64,000 nt of DNA from Leisingera aquaemixtae (lineage in GTDB: Bacteria; Pseudomonadota; Alphaproteobacteria; Rhodobacterales; Rhodobacteraceae), in the NCBI RefSeq assembly GCF_019801145.1, contig NZ_JAHVJQ010000001.1, forward strand, positions 806,001-870,000, written 5' to 3'. Positions within the stretch are counted from its first letter, which is position 1. Every line of letters starts with the position of its first letter. Both the position numbers and the translations under genes were made by a program. Of the stretch, positions 9,460 through 17,306 are shown in pieces. Below the pieces are notes generated by a model that worked only from the letters and a program-made list of their open reading frames with translations, was not told where the DNA came from and ran no database searches.

Positions 9460-10461
9460 TCACGCCGCCGCGCGGCTCTCCACCTGCGCCAGGGCTTTCA
9501 GCACCAGGTCCGGCCCGGCGCCTGCCCGGCAAGCGCCCTCGGACAGCATCCGCCGCCACTGCCGCGCCCCGGGCTTGCCCGCAAATAGACCCAGCATATG
9601 CCGGGTGATCTGGTTCAGCTTGGCCCCTTCGCTCAGACGCGCCTCGATATAGGGCAGCATCTGCCGCACCGCCTCGCCCGCATCGCTCACCGCGCCGGTG
9701 CCGTAAATCTCAGGATCGGCGGCACAGAGAACATCCGCAGGCTGGTGATAGGCCGCACGCCCCACCATCACCCCGTCCAGGCCCCGCGCCAGATGCGCCT
9801 TGGCCTCAGCCAGCGTTGCAATGCCGCCGTTGATCGAGACATGAAAGTCCGGAAACGCCGCCTTCATCCGGTGCACCAGATCGTAATCGAGCGGCGGGAT
9901 GTCCCGGTTCTCCTTGGGCGACAGCCCCTGCAGCCAGGCCTTGCGCGCGTGGATGGTGACCCGCTTGCAGCCCGCCGCGCGGATCTTCTCCAGGAAATCC
10001 GGCAGCACCTGTTGCGGCTCCTGCTCATCGACGCCGATACGGCATTTGACGGTGACTTCCACATCCACCGCTTCGCGCATGGCAGCCACACAATCGGCCA
10101 CCAGTTCCGGCGTTTGCATCAGCACCGCGCCAAAGGCACCGGATTGCACCCGGTCGCTGGGACAGCCGCAGTTGAGATTGATCTCGTCATAGCCTGCCTC
10201 GGCGCCCAGCCGCGCGGCCTCCGCCAGCTCCTGCGGATCGGAGCCGCCAAGCTGCAGCGCCACCGGGTGCTCTTGCGGATTGAACTCCAGCAAATGCAAC
10301 GCCCCGCCGCGCACCAGCGCCGGCGCCGTCACCATCTCGGTGTACAGCAGCACCTCCCGGCTCAAGAGCCGGTGCAGATAGCGGCAGTGCCGGTCGGTCC
10401 AATCTATCATCGGCGCAACGCTCAACCGCGCGGCCTGGTGCAGGGGGGAGAAATCAGTCAT
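9460..10461 (-). CDS. dusA: tRNA-dihydrouridine synthase A
   Basis: FMN- and NADPH-dependent enzyme that reduces uridine to dihydrouridine in the tRNA D-loop, 333 residues. Motifs: SVAPMIDWTDRHCR (N-terminal FMN site), EINLNCGCPSDRVQSGAFGAVLM with the catalytic Cys at about 100, TIHARKA, INGGI and VMVGRAAY (phosphate-binding loops). The lengthy DRHCRY/LLYTEM start is typical of the DusA branch. MTDFSP is used as start; a frame continuing 16 codons upstream lacks family resemblance. Confidence 0.95.
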   Translation of the reverse strand: MTDFSPLHQAARLSVAPMIDWTDRHCRYLHRLLSREVLLYTEMVTAPALVRGGALHLLEFNPQEHPVALQLGGSDPQELAEAARLGAEAGYDEINLNCGCPSDRVQSGAFGAVLMQTPELVADCVAAMREAVDVEVTVKCRIGVDEQEPQQVLPDFLEKIRAAGCKRVTIHARKAWLQGLSPKENRDIPPLDYDLVHRMKAAFPDFHVSINGGIATLAEAKAHLARGLDGVMVGRAAYHQPADVLCAADPEIYGTGAVSDAGEAVRQMLPYIEARLSEGAKLNQITRHMLGLFAGKPGARQWRRMLSEGACRAGAGPDLVLKALAQVESRAAA

Positions 10462-10521
10462 GCCGCGCCATATAGGCCACGCGCCGCCGCCTGCCAAGCC
10501 GCAGCGCACAGCTCCCCGCCG

Positions 10522-11925
10522 CTAGCCGGCCAGAGAAGGCAGGTAAAGGACGATCCCCGGGAACGCGACCAGCAACGCGATTGTCACCGCATCGGCAATG
10601 AAGAACGGCGTCACGCCGCGGAACACGTCCTGCACGCTCAGGTCAGGGCGCACGCCTGCGACGACGAAACAGTTCAGCCCGATCGGCGGGGTGATCAGGC
10701 AGAACTCGGCCATTTTCACCACCAGGATGCCAAACCAGATCGCGCACATGGTGCCGCTCATGCCAAAGGCGCTGTCCGCCGCGGCAACGCTCTCACCACC
10801 GTTCAGCGCCATCACCGCCGGGTAGACCACCGGCAGGGTCAACAGCAGCATGCCGATGGCATCCATGAACATGCCCAGCACCGCATAGGCCAAGAGGATG
10901 CAGATCAGGATCAGCATCGGGCTCATCTCCAGCGAGGTGATCCAATCCGAGAACGCCCCCGGCAGATCGGCAAAGCCGAGGAACCGCACATAGATCAGGA
11001 CACCCCAGATGATGGTGAAGATCATCACCGTCAGCTTGGCTGTTTCCAGCAGCGCCGATTTCAGCTCCGCCCATTTCATGCCCTCCTTCAACGCATAGAG
11101 GAACACGATGAAGGCGCCGATTGCACCGCCTTCGGTCGGGGTGCCCCAGGCATCGCCGCCAAAGGGGTTGTAGACAAAGCAGATGATGATCACGACCACC
11201 AGCACGATGGGCAGCGCACCCGGCAGCGCGGCGAACCGCTGCCCCCAGGTGAAACCCTTGACCGGCGGGCCGACGGTTTTGAAGACCACCGCGATGCCAA
11301 CGATCAACAGGCCATAGATCACCGCCGAAAAGGCGCCCGGGATGAAACCCGCCAGCAGCAGCTTGCCCACGTCCTGCTCAACGATAATGGCATAGATCAC
11401 CAGAATGGCCGAGGGCGGGATCAGCGACGCCAGCGTGCCGCCGGCGGCAACAACCCCGGCGGCAAAGCGCTTGTCATAGCCGATCTCCAGCATTTCCGGG
11501 ATGGCGATGCGGGCAAAGACGGCGGAGGTGGCCACGGAGGCCCCCGAAACCGCGGCAAATCCCGCGGTGGCAAAGACGGTAGACACCGCCAGCCCGCCCG
11601 GCAGCCAGGCGATCCAGCGCTTGGCGGCCACGAACAGCGCACGGGTCAGCCCTGCGTAATAGGCGAGATAGCCGATCAGGATGAAGGTCGGGATGAGGCT
11701 CAGCGCCTGGCTGGAAACCTTGGAATGCGGCACCTGCCCCGCGGTCTTGACCGCGATGGTCAGCGCCTTGCCGAACCGGGCCGGGTCATAGCCGAACTTG
11801 GCCCAGAAGATCCAGATGAGGCCCGCAAGCCCCGCAAGCCCGGCCGCAAAGGCCACCCGCATCCCCAAGACCACCATGGCCAGCAGGCCGCCCGTGACCC
11901 ACAGGCCGATTTCAATCGGTTCCAT
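10522..11925 (-). CDS. dctM: TRAP transporter large permease (DctM)
   Basis: Twelve- to fourteen-span membrane subunit of a tripartite ATP-independent periplasmic transporter, 467 residues, full length. Typical features: GLAGLIWIFWAKFGYD near the start, PSAILVIYAIIVEQDVGKLLLAGFIPG (split over a span and loop), and the C-terminal ITPPIGLNCFVVAGV loop. It couples solute uptake to the sodium gradient. It follows dctQ by five bases and dctP is further upstream, giving the order dctP-dctQ-dctM. Confidence 0.93.
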   Translation of the reverse strand: MEPIEIGLWVTGGLLAMVVLGMRVAFAAGLAGLAGLIWIFWAKFGYDPARFGKALTIAVKTAGQVPHSKVSSQALSLIPTFILIGYLAYYAGLTRALFVAAKRWIAWLPGGLAVSTVFATAGFAAVSGASVATSAVFARIAIPEMLEIGYDKRFAAGVVAAGGTLASLIPPSAILVIYAIIVEQDVGKLLLAGFIPGAFSAVIYGLLIVGIAVVFKTVGPPVKGFTWGQRFAALPGALPIVLVVVIIICFVYNPFGGDAWGTPTEGGAIGAFIVFLYALKEGMKWAELKSALLETAKLTVMIFTIIWGVLIYVRFLGFADLPGAFSDWITSLEMSPMLILICILLAYAVLGMFMDAIGMLLLTLPVVYPAVMALNGGESVAAADSAFGMSGTMCAIWFGILVVKMAEFCLITPPIGLNCFVVAGVRPDLSVQDVFRGVTPFFIADAVTIALLVAFPGIVLYLPSLAG

Positions 11926-11930
11926 CTGCC

Positions 11931-12581
11931 TTACCCCTGCCCGCTGCCATTTGTGTCATGGCCTTGCATCTGTTCCGCTTCAGCCGCCGCCTGTTCTGCC
12001 GCGCTCTGGATCAGCGGCACCGCCACCGGAGCTTCCAGCCCCAGCACCAGCGCCCGGCCGTAGCCCCAGACCTGCAGCAGCAGCCGCAGGGCGAGCACCG
12101 CAAAGGCCACCGGCGCCAGCAGCTTGGCGGGCCAGATCGGTAGGCCGATGTCGATGGAGCTGTCGCGGCTCCACAGCGGCGCGGCGAAGTCGAAGGAGCG
12201 CAGGAAATGCGACCAGCTGCCCCAGACCAGCGCCAGGATCAAAAGAAGGATCAGCACAACCGAAACCAGTTCGAACAGCCACAGCGCCCGGCCGCGCAGG
12301 GCGCCAATAAAGATATCCATGCGGATATGGCCGCCCACGCGCTGCACATAGGCAATGCCCATGAAGGCGATCAGTGGCATGATCTGTTCGATCCAGTCGA
12401 CATAGCCGGGCAAGGGCGCGTTGATCGCGTTGCGCCCGCCAACCGAGACCACCGCCAGGATCATCAGCGAGAACACCGCAATGCCGCTCAGCAGCGCCAG
12501 CAACAGCTCCGCCTTCAGCAATCCCCTGTCCAGCCTGCTGATCAGGCTGCCATCCTCCAGCACCGCCGCGCTGCCTGCCAT
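11931..12581 (-). CDS. dctQ: TRAP transporter small permease (DctQ)
   Basis: Four-span small membrane subunit, 216 residues. Spans are clear at about residues 23-47, 60-78, 101-125 and 145-170; GHIRMDIF between the second and third is the family hallmark. The Ala/Glu/Gln-rich hydrophilic tail of some 40 residues after the last span is longer than in many DctQ proteins. It ends five bases before dctM. Confidence 0.9.
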   Translation of the reverse strand: MAGSAAVLEDGSLISRLDRGLLKAELLLALLSGIAVFSLMILAVVSVGGRNAINAPLPGYVDWIEQIMPLIAFMGIAYVQRVGGHIRMDIFIGALRGRALWLFELVSVVLILLLILALVWGSWSHFLRSFDFAAPLWSRDSSIDIGLPIWPAKLLAPVAFAVLALRLLLQVWGYGRALVLGLEAPVAVPLIQSAAEQAAAEAEQMQGHDTNGSGQG

Positions 12582-12616
12582 GCCCTGCCCCCGTCATTTC
12601 CGTATCGCCAAAGACA

Positions 12617-12649
12617 GAAAGGGCCGGTGCTATCCTGCCCGACCCTTTC
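12617..12649 (-). promoter_or_regulatory. Intercistronic hairpin between dctP and dctQ
   Basis: On the minus strand GAAAGGGTCGG pairs with CCGGCCCTTTC (11 pairs, one U-G) around an 11-base loop, followed by TGTCTTT. It sits in the 82-base gap after dctP. Such a hairpin usually limits read-through or protects the upstream message, giving more binding protein than permease. Confidence 0.6.
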
Positions 12650-12663
12650 CAGTTCTATCAGCC

Positions 12664-13680
12664 TCAGCTGCCCGAGCGCACGTCGCTCAGGGTTTTCTGC
12701 ACCAGGTCATAGAGCTCCTGCGCGGGCAGGCCCTGGGCGCTCATGTCCTTGATCCACTGTTCGCGGATCGGATCGGCAGCCACCTTGCGGAATTCGGCCA
12801 GCTGGTCGTCGGAGATCATCACCTTCTCGACGCCCTTCTCTTCCAGCACACCGTCCCATTTGGTCAGCAGCGCGCCGTAGTTCTCCAGGTAATGGGCAAT
12901 CGCTTCATCCACCGAGCTGTCCAGCGCCTCGCGCTCGGCATCGCTCAGCGCGTCATAGGCATCGGTGTTGACCACCACCGGGCAGTTCACGGTGCCGGGG
13001 TTCAGGTTGGCGGTCCACCAGTCGGCCTTGTTGATGGTGCCAAAGCTGAGATGCGCGTGCTGGGCAAAAGCGACGGTGTCCACGACACCGGACTCCATCG
13101 CGTTGTAGGCTTCGGTTGCGGTTACCGAGGTCGGCACTGCGCCCACGGCAGAAAACGCCTGGCCGATGCCGCCGGTGGCGCGCACCCGCATGTCCTTGAA
13201 CTCTGCCAGCTCATCCCGCGGCTCGCCGGTGCCGACGATATTGTACTGCGGCATCGGCGAGGTCATCAGCAGCTTGGCGTTCCAGCGCGCCAGATCCGCC
13301 TGCACTGCCGGATGGCCATAGACGGCGTGGCTGACAGCGACTTCCTCCTCCAGCGTGTTCACGCCCAGGAACGGCAGTTCCAGCACGGTGATCGAGGGGT
13401 TTTTGTCGCGGTGGTAGCCGGCGCAGAACTGCGCCATCTCAAAGGCGCCGATGGAAATCCCGTCGAGGTTTTCCTTGTTCTTGCTGAGACCGCCATAGCT
13501 GATATTCAGGGTGAACTCGCCACCGGTTTTCTCGCTCACAAGCTCGGCCAGTTTCTCCACATGCTCGGTAAAGGCGCGGCGCTTGCCCCACAGGGACACG
13601 TTCCACTCGGTGGCCGCAGCCTCCCCGGCGATTGCAAAGCCAGCGGCAGCCGCCACGGCGGCAGTCAGAATTTTTTTCAT
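12664..13680 (-). CDS. dctP: TRAP transporter substrate-binding protein (DctP family)
   Basis: Periplasmic solute receptor of the TRAP system, 338 residues. The signal peptide covers about residues 1-23 with cleavage after AAA (MKKILTAAVAAAAGFAIAGE). The core has KDMRVRATGG, whose Arg normally binds the carboxylate of an organic acid, and TATEAYNAMESGVVD, a conserved DctP stretch. Which acid is carried is not readable. First gene of the TRAP operon, divergent from acsA across a 502-base gap. Confidence 0.9.
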   Translation of the reverse strand: MKKILTAAVAAAAGFAIAGEAAATEWNVSLWGKRRAFTEHVEKLAELVSEKTGGEFTLNISYGGLSKNKENLDGISIGAFEMAQFCAGYHRDKNPSITVLELPFLGVNTLEEEVAVSHAVYGHPAVQADLARWNAKLLMTSPMPQYNIVGTGEPRDELAEFKDMRVRATGGIGQAFSAVGAVPTSVTATEAYNAMESGVVDTVAFAQHAHLSFGTINKADWWTANLNPGTVNCPVVVNTDAYDALSDAEREALDSSVDEAIAHYLENYGALLTKWDGVLEEKGVEKVMISDDQLAEFRKVAADPIREQWIKDMSAQGLPAQELYDLVQKTLSDVRSGS

Positions 13681-13944
13681 GATGTAACTCTCCCGGATTG
13701 CGCCCCTTTTTGCCCCGGCATTGGACCGGAGAGGTGCGCTTGGCGGTCAGGCTAGCCGCTTGCCCGCGCCCTGCCAACCCCTGCGGCCGAAGTGTTACGC
13801 AGCGACTCGCGCCCGGCGCGCAACCGGGGCTGAAATTCGGCCCGGCCCGCAGGCTGGCACAATATGCCGCAGCGCTGCGGCAGCATGTTTTCGCCAACAG
13901 CGCCGCAGCGCCGCCCTGCAGGCTGAAACCCCCGGCAAAACCCG

Positions 13945-13960
13945 TGTAAAACCGTTTACA
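13945..13960. promoter_or_regulatory. Inverted repeat upstream of acsA (TGTAAA-N4-TTTACA)
   Basis: Perfect 6+6 arms around ACCG, about 220 bases upstream of acsA. The TTTACA half recurs at 14009 and, in the scfR/livK gap, at 45922, 45954 and 45996. Candidate operator for an acetate or short-chain acid regulator; the regulator is not identified. Confidence 0.45.
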
Positions 13961-13990
13961 GGCAAGTCCTTGTTTTTGCCTGCTCTGAAG

Positions 13991-14005
13991 ATAGGAAATT
14001 CCTAT
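13991..14005. promoter_or_regulatory. Inverted repeat upstream of acsA (ATAGGAA-A-TTCCTAT)
   Basis: Perfect 7+7 arms around a single A, about 180 bases upstream of acsA and 30 bases after the TGTAAA/TTTACA palindrome. The sequence is unlike its GC-rich surroundings and looks like a binding site for a dimeric protein. No known family motif was recognised. Confidence 0.45.
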
Positions 14006-14008
14006 ATG

Positions 14009-14087
14009 TTTACAAATTTTACAGACGACCGGAAATTCGTTCACAAGCAAATGCTTAAAAACCCGTCAGTTATTCACAAATTTTCAG
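14009..14087. repeat. Degenerate direct repeat in the acsA upstream region
   Basis: TTTACAAATTTTACAG at 14009-14024 recurs as TTCACAAATTTTCAG at 14073-14087, 64 bases on. A third relative, TTTACAGAATTTTCAAG, lies at 45954-45970 between scfR and livK. This suggests a common regulator for acetate activation and the second locus. Confidence 0.45.
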
Positions 14088-14121
14088 CCTGCAGTATTAT
14101 CAGTGCCCAGGAGGAAACGGT

Positions 14122-14163
14122 TTGACAGCCACGGCACAGCGTTGTCGTTTGTCTTGCCAATAA
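14122..14163 (+). CDS. Possible short leader frame upstream of acsA
   Basis: AGGAGG at 14109-14114 is followed after seven bases by a TTG that opens a 13-codon frame (MTATAQRCRLSCQ) ending in TAA at 14161-14163. The acsA Shine-Dalgarno (GGGAGGAAAC) comes directly after it. A leader peptide is possible, but TTG start, short length and lack of comparison make this weak; the first AGGAGG may have another reason. Confidence 0.2.
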   Translation: MTATAQRCRLSCQ

Positions 14164-14182
14164 AATTCTGGGAGGAAACTGA

Positions 14183-16144
14183 ATGAACGCGCTGCACGCA
14201 GACGCTGTCTATCCGCCGTCGGACGAAACCGTTGCCCGCGCGCATGTGAATGCCGCCAAATACCAGGAGATGTACGAGGCCTCGCTGAAGGATCCGGAAG
14301 GGTTCTGGGGCGAACAGGGCAAGCGCATCGACTGGATCAAGCCCTTCACCCAGGTGAAGGACGTGAACTACAACTTCGGCAACGTTTCGATCAATTGGTT
14401 TGCCGACGGCACCCTGAACGTTTCCGCCAACTGCATCGACCGCCATCTGGACACCCGCGGCGACCAGACCGCGATCATCTGGGAACCGGATGATCCGAAC
14501 GAGGACGCCCAGCACATCACCTACAAGGAGCTGCACCGCCGCACCTGCCGGATGGCCAACATCCTGGAGTCGATGGGCGTGCGCAAGGGCGACCGGGTGG
14601 TGATCTACCTGCCGATGATCCCCGAAGCGGCCTATGCCATGCTGGCCTGCGCCCGCATCGGCGCCATTCATTCCATCGTGTTTGCCGGCTTCTCCCCCGA
14701 CGCACTGGCGGCCCGGATCAACGGCTGCGATGCCAAGGTGATCATCACCGCGGATGAGGCCCCCCGCGGCGGCCGCAAGACCCCGCTGAAGTCGAACGCC
14801 GACGCCGCCCTGCTGCACACCAAGGACAGCGTGAAATGCCTGGTGGTCAAGCGCACCGGCGGCCAGACCACCTGGGTGGACGGCCGCGACTACGACTACA
14901 ACGAGATGGCGCTGGAAGCGGATGACTACTGTGCCCCGGCGGAAATGAACGCCGAGGATCCGCTGTTCATCCTTTACACCTCCGGTTCCACCGGCCAGCC
15001 CAAGGGCGTGGTGCACACCACCGGCGGCTACCTGACCTATGCCGCAATGACCCATGAGATCACCTTTGATTACCACGACGGCGACATCTACTGGTGCACC
15101 GCGGACGTGGGCTGGGTGACCGGCCACAGCTATATCGTCTACGGCCCGCTGGCCAATGGCGCCACCACGCTGATGTTCGAAGGCGTGCCGACCTACCCCG
15201 ATGCCTCGCGCTTCTGGCAGGTCTGCGAAAAGCATAAAGTAAACCAGTTCTACACCGCCCCCACCGCGCTGCGCGCACTGATGGGTCAGGGCGATTCCTG
15301 GGTCGAGAAATGCGATCTGAGCGATCTCAAGGTGCTGGGCACCGTGGGTGAGCCGATCAACCCGGAAGCCTGGGAGTGGTATCACAACGTGATCGGCAAA
15401 GGCACTGTGCCAATCGTCGACACCTGGTGGCAGACCGAAACCGGCGGCCATCTGATGACCCCGCTGCCGGGCGCGCACACGCTCAAACCCGGCGCCGCGA
15501 TGAAACCCTTCTTCGGCATCCAGCCGGTTGTTCTGGACCCGCAGTCCGGCGTCGAGATCGAGGGCAACGGCGTCGAAGGCGTGCTGTGCATCAAGGACAG
15601 CTGGCCGGGCCAAATGCGCACCGTCTGGGGCGACCACGAGCGCTTCGAGAAAACCTATTTCTCCGACTACAAGGGCTATTACTTCACCGGCGACGGCTGC
15701 CGCCGCGACGAGGACGGAGATTACTGGATCACCGGCCGCGTCGATGACGTGATCAACGTCTCCGGCCACCGCATGGGCACGGCCGAGGTCGAAAGCGCGC
15801 TGGTGGCCCATGCCGCCGTGGCCGAGGCCGCCGTGGTCGGCTACCCGCATGAGATCAAGGGCCAGGGCATCTATTGCTACGTGACCCTGATGAACGACCG
15901 GGAGCCGTCGGATGAGCTGCTGAAGGAGCTGCGCCAGTGGGTCCGCACCGAGATCGGACCGATTGCCTCGCCGGACGTGATCCAGTGGGCGCCGGGCCTG
16001 CCGAAAACCCGCTCCGGCAAGATCATGCGCCGCATCCTGCGCAAGATCGCCGAAAACGACTTCGGCTCCCTGGGCGACACCTCGACGCTGGCCGATCCGT
16101 CGGTGGTCGAAGACCTGATCGAAAACCGTGCGAACAAGGGGTGA
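14183..16144 (+). CDS. acsA: Acetyl-CoA synthetase
   Basis: AMP-forming acetate-CoA ligase, 653 residues, the usual full length. ATP-binding motif [19 protein letters not shown] (about 264-282), WWQTETGGH (acetate/ATP site) and the C-terminal [12 protein letters not shown], in which Lys613 is the residue normally acetylated to switch the enzyme off. GGGAGGAAAC gives a strong ribosome site. It activates scavenged acetate and is followed seven bases later by adk, which recycles the AMP it makes. The SSS symporter further downstream probably brings in the acetate. No acetyltransferase or deacetylase gene is seen nearby. Confidence 0.96.
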   Translation: MNALHADAVYPPSDETVARAHVNAAKYQEMYEASLKDPEGFWGEQGKRIDWIKPFTQVKDVNYNFGNVSINWFADGTLNVSANCIDRHLDTRGDQTAIIWEPDDPNEDAQHITYKELHRRTCRMANILESMGVRKGDRVVIYLPMIPEAAYAMLACARIGAIHSIVFAGFSPDALAARINGCDAKVIITADEAPRGGRKTPLKSNADAALLHTKDSVKCLVVKRTGGQTTWVDGRDYDYNEMALEADDYCAPAEMNAEDPLFILYTSGSTGQPKGVVHTTGGYLTYAAMTHEITFDYHDGDIYWCTADVGWVTGHSYIVYGPLANGATTLMFEGVPTYPDASRFWQVCEKHKVNQFYTAPTALRALMGQGDSWVEKCDLSDLKVLGTVGEPINPEAWEWYHNVIGKGTVPIVDTWWQTETGGHLMTPLPGAHTLKPGAAMKPFFGIQPVVLDPQSGVEIEGNGVEGVLCIKDSWPGQMRTVWGDHERFEKTYFSDYKGYYFTGDGCRRDEDGDYWITGRVDDVINVSGHRMGTAEVESALVAHAAVAEAAVVGYPHEIKGQGIYCYVTLMNDREPSDELLKELRQWVRTEIGPIASPDVIQWAPGLPKTRSGKIMRRILRKIAENDFGSLGDTSTLADPSVVEDLIENRANKG

Positions 16145-16151
16145 TTGAGCG

Positions 16152-16835
16152 ATGACGACGGACACAATGACCCGCCCCGCCGTTCTGATCCTGCTTGGCC
16201 CGCCCGGCGCCGGCAAGGGCACCCAGGCACGGATGCTGGAAGAGAAGTTCGGCTATGTGCAGCTCTCGACCGGCGACCTGCTGCGCGAGGCGGTTACCGC
16301 AGGCACCCCTGCAGGCCTTGCGGCCAAGGCGGTGATGGAAGCAGGCCAGCTGGTCAGCGACGAGATCGTGATCAACATCCTGCGCGACCGGCTGGCAGAG
16401 CCGGACTGCGCCAAGGGCGTGATCCTCGACGGCTTCCCCCGCACCACCGTGCAGGCCGAGGCGCTGGACGGCCTGCTGGCGGAAACCGGCCAGAAGATCA
16501 ACGCCGCGATCAGCCTCGAGGTGGACGACGCGGCGATGGTCGAGCGGATCTCCGGCCGTTACACCTGCGGAGGCTGCGGCGAGGGCTACCACGACAGCTT
16601 CAAACAGCCTGCCGAGGCAGGCAAATGCGACAAATGCGGCGGCACCGAGATGAAGCGCCGCGCCGACGATAACGCAGAAACCGTTGCCAGCCGGCTGGAG
16701 GCTTATCACGCGCAGACCGCGCCGCTGATCGCCTACTACGGCGGCAAGGGTGTGCTGCAGACCACAGATGCCATGGGCGGTATCGACGACATCGCCCGGG
16801 ATATGGCGGCCATTGTGACCAAGGCCACCAGCTAA
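16152..16835 (+). CDS. adk: Adenylate kinase with zinc-type lid
   Basis: Converts AMP plus ATP to two ADP; 227 residues. The P-loop is GPPGAGKGT (about 16-24), DGFPRT is the AMP-site motif. The lid carries a Cys4 zinc finger, CGGCGEGYH...CDKCGG, a feature of some long-form kinases. It lies seven bases after acsA, so it is probably a second, acetate-linked adk rather than the ribosomal-protein-operon copy. A stable hairpin follows the gene. Confidence 0.93.
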   Translation: MTTDTMTRPAVLILLGPPGAGKGTQARMLEEKFGYVQLSTGDLLREAVTAGTPAGLAAKAVMEAGQLVSDEIVINILRDRLAEPDCAKGVILDGFPRTTVQAEALDGLLAETGQKINAAISLEVDDAAMVERISGRYTCGGCGEGYHDSFKQPAEAGKCDKCGGTEMKRRADDNAETVASRLEAYHAQTAPLIAYYGGKGVLQTTDAMGGIDDIARDMAAIVTKATS

Positions 16836-16845
16836 CAACCAAGAA

Positions 16846-16877
16846 ACGGGGCCTGCCCTGACCCGGCAGGACCCCGT
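16846..16877 (+). promoter_or_regulatory. Strong hairpin after adk
   Basis: ACGGGGCCTGCC pairs with GGCAGG-A-CCCCGT around a 7-base loop, one base bulged. No T-run follows, so full termination is doubtful. It may separate acsA-adk from the DUF4212/symporter message or stabilise the upstream 3' end. Confidence 0.45.
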
Positions 16878-17020
16878 CCCCGGACATTGGAATGCCCATC
16901 GGACCTGCCCTGGCAGACCGGAGGAGTCATGCCTGCGCCGCACCCCCGGCAGCAGGCAAACGGAGGAGGTCTGCCATGCACCCCCGCAAGGCAGACATGG
17001 AGGAAAAAGGAGGAGCCGCG

Positions 17021-17305
17021 ATGGCGGACCATTCCACAAATGCGGCAAAAACCGCCGAAGCCGATAAGGGCTATTGGGCGGCGAACGTGCGCATCATTCT
17101 AGTCAGCCTGGTGATCTGGGCTGTTGTTTCATTCGGCTTCGGCATCCTGCTGCGCCCGCTGCTTTCGGGCATCAAGGTCGGCGGCAGCGATCTGGGCTTC
17201 TGGTTCGCCCAGCAAGGCTCGATCCTGGTGTTCCTGGGGCTGATCTTTTTCTACGCGTTCCGGATGAACAAGCTGGACCGCGAATACGGCGTGGAGGAAG
17301 AATAA
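17021..17305 (+). CDS. DUF4212 small membrane protein, symporter partner
   Basis: Small two-span protein, 94 residues. KGYWAANVRIILVSLVIWAV opens the first span (about 17-40) and LGFWFAQQGSILVFLGLIFFYA the second, with a charged MNKLDREYGVEEE tail. Members are encoded immediately before VC_2705-type sodium/solute symporters and are thought to be their accessory subunit; here the gap is one base. The ATG at 17021 has AAAGGAGGAG; an in-frame ATG at 16976 with GGAGGAGGT is nearly as good, so the N-terminus is uncertain. Confidence 0.85.
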   Translation: MADHSTNAAKTAEADKGYWAANVRIILVSLVIWAVVSFGFGILLRPLLSGIKVGGSDLGFWFAQQGSILVFLGLIFFYAFRMNKLDREYGVEEE

Positions 17306-17306
17306 G

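Larger units (their letters stand above)
13681..14182. other. 502-base divergent intergenic region between dctP and acsA
   Basis: No full gene. The left half (13681-13940) is GC-rich with no clear motif except small GC palindromes. The right half (13940-14180) is strikingly AT-rich and holds two perfect inverted repeats, a degenerate direct repeat and a possible 13-codon upstream frame, each listed separately. It must contain the acsA promoter and probably that of the TRAP operon. Confidence 0.7.

Noticed and set aside
9598-12063. 821-codon open frame on the plus strand
   Set aside because: Antisense to dusA, dctM and part of dctQ; no domain; Arg/His/Asp-rich shadow.
13857-13873. TGGCAC as a sigma-54 -24 element
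   Set aside because: The GC doublet of the -12 element is not at the required spacing.
14122-14150. TTGACA as a -35 promoter box for acsA
   Set aside because: No -10-like hexamer at 16-18 bases; the bases lie between two ribosome-type sites close to the start codon.
14084-16222. 712-codon open frame on the minus strand
   Set aside because: Antisense to acsA; no recognisable domain.
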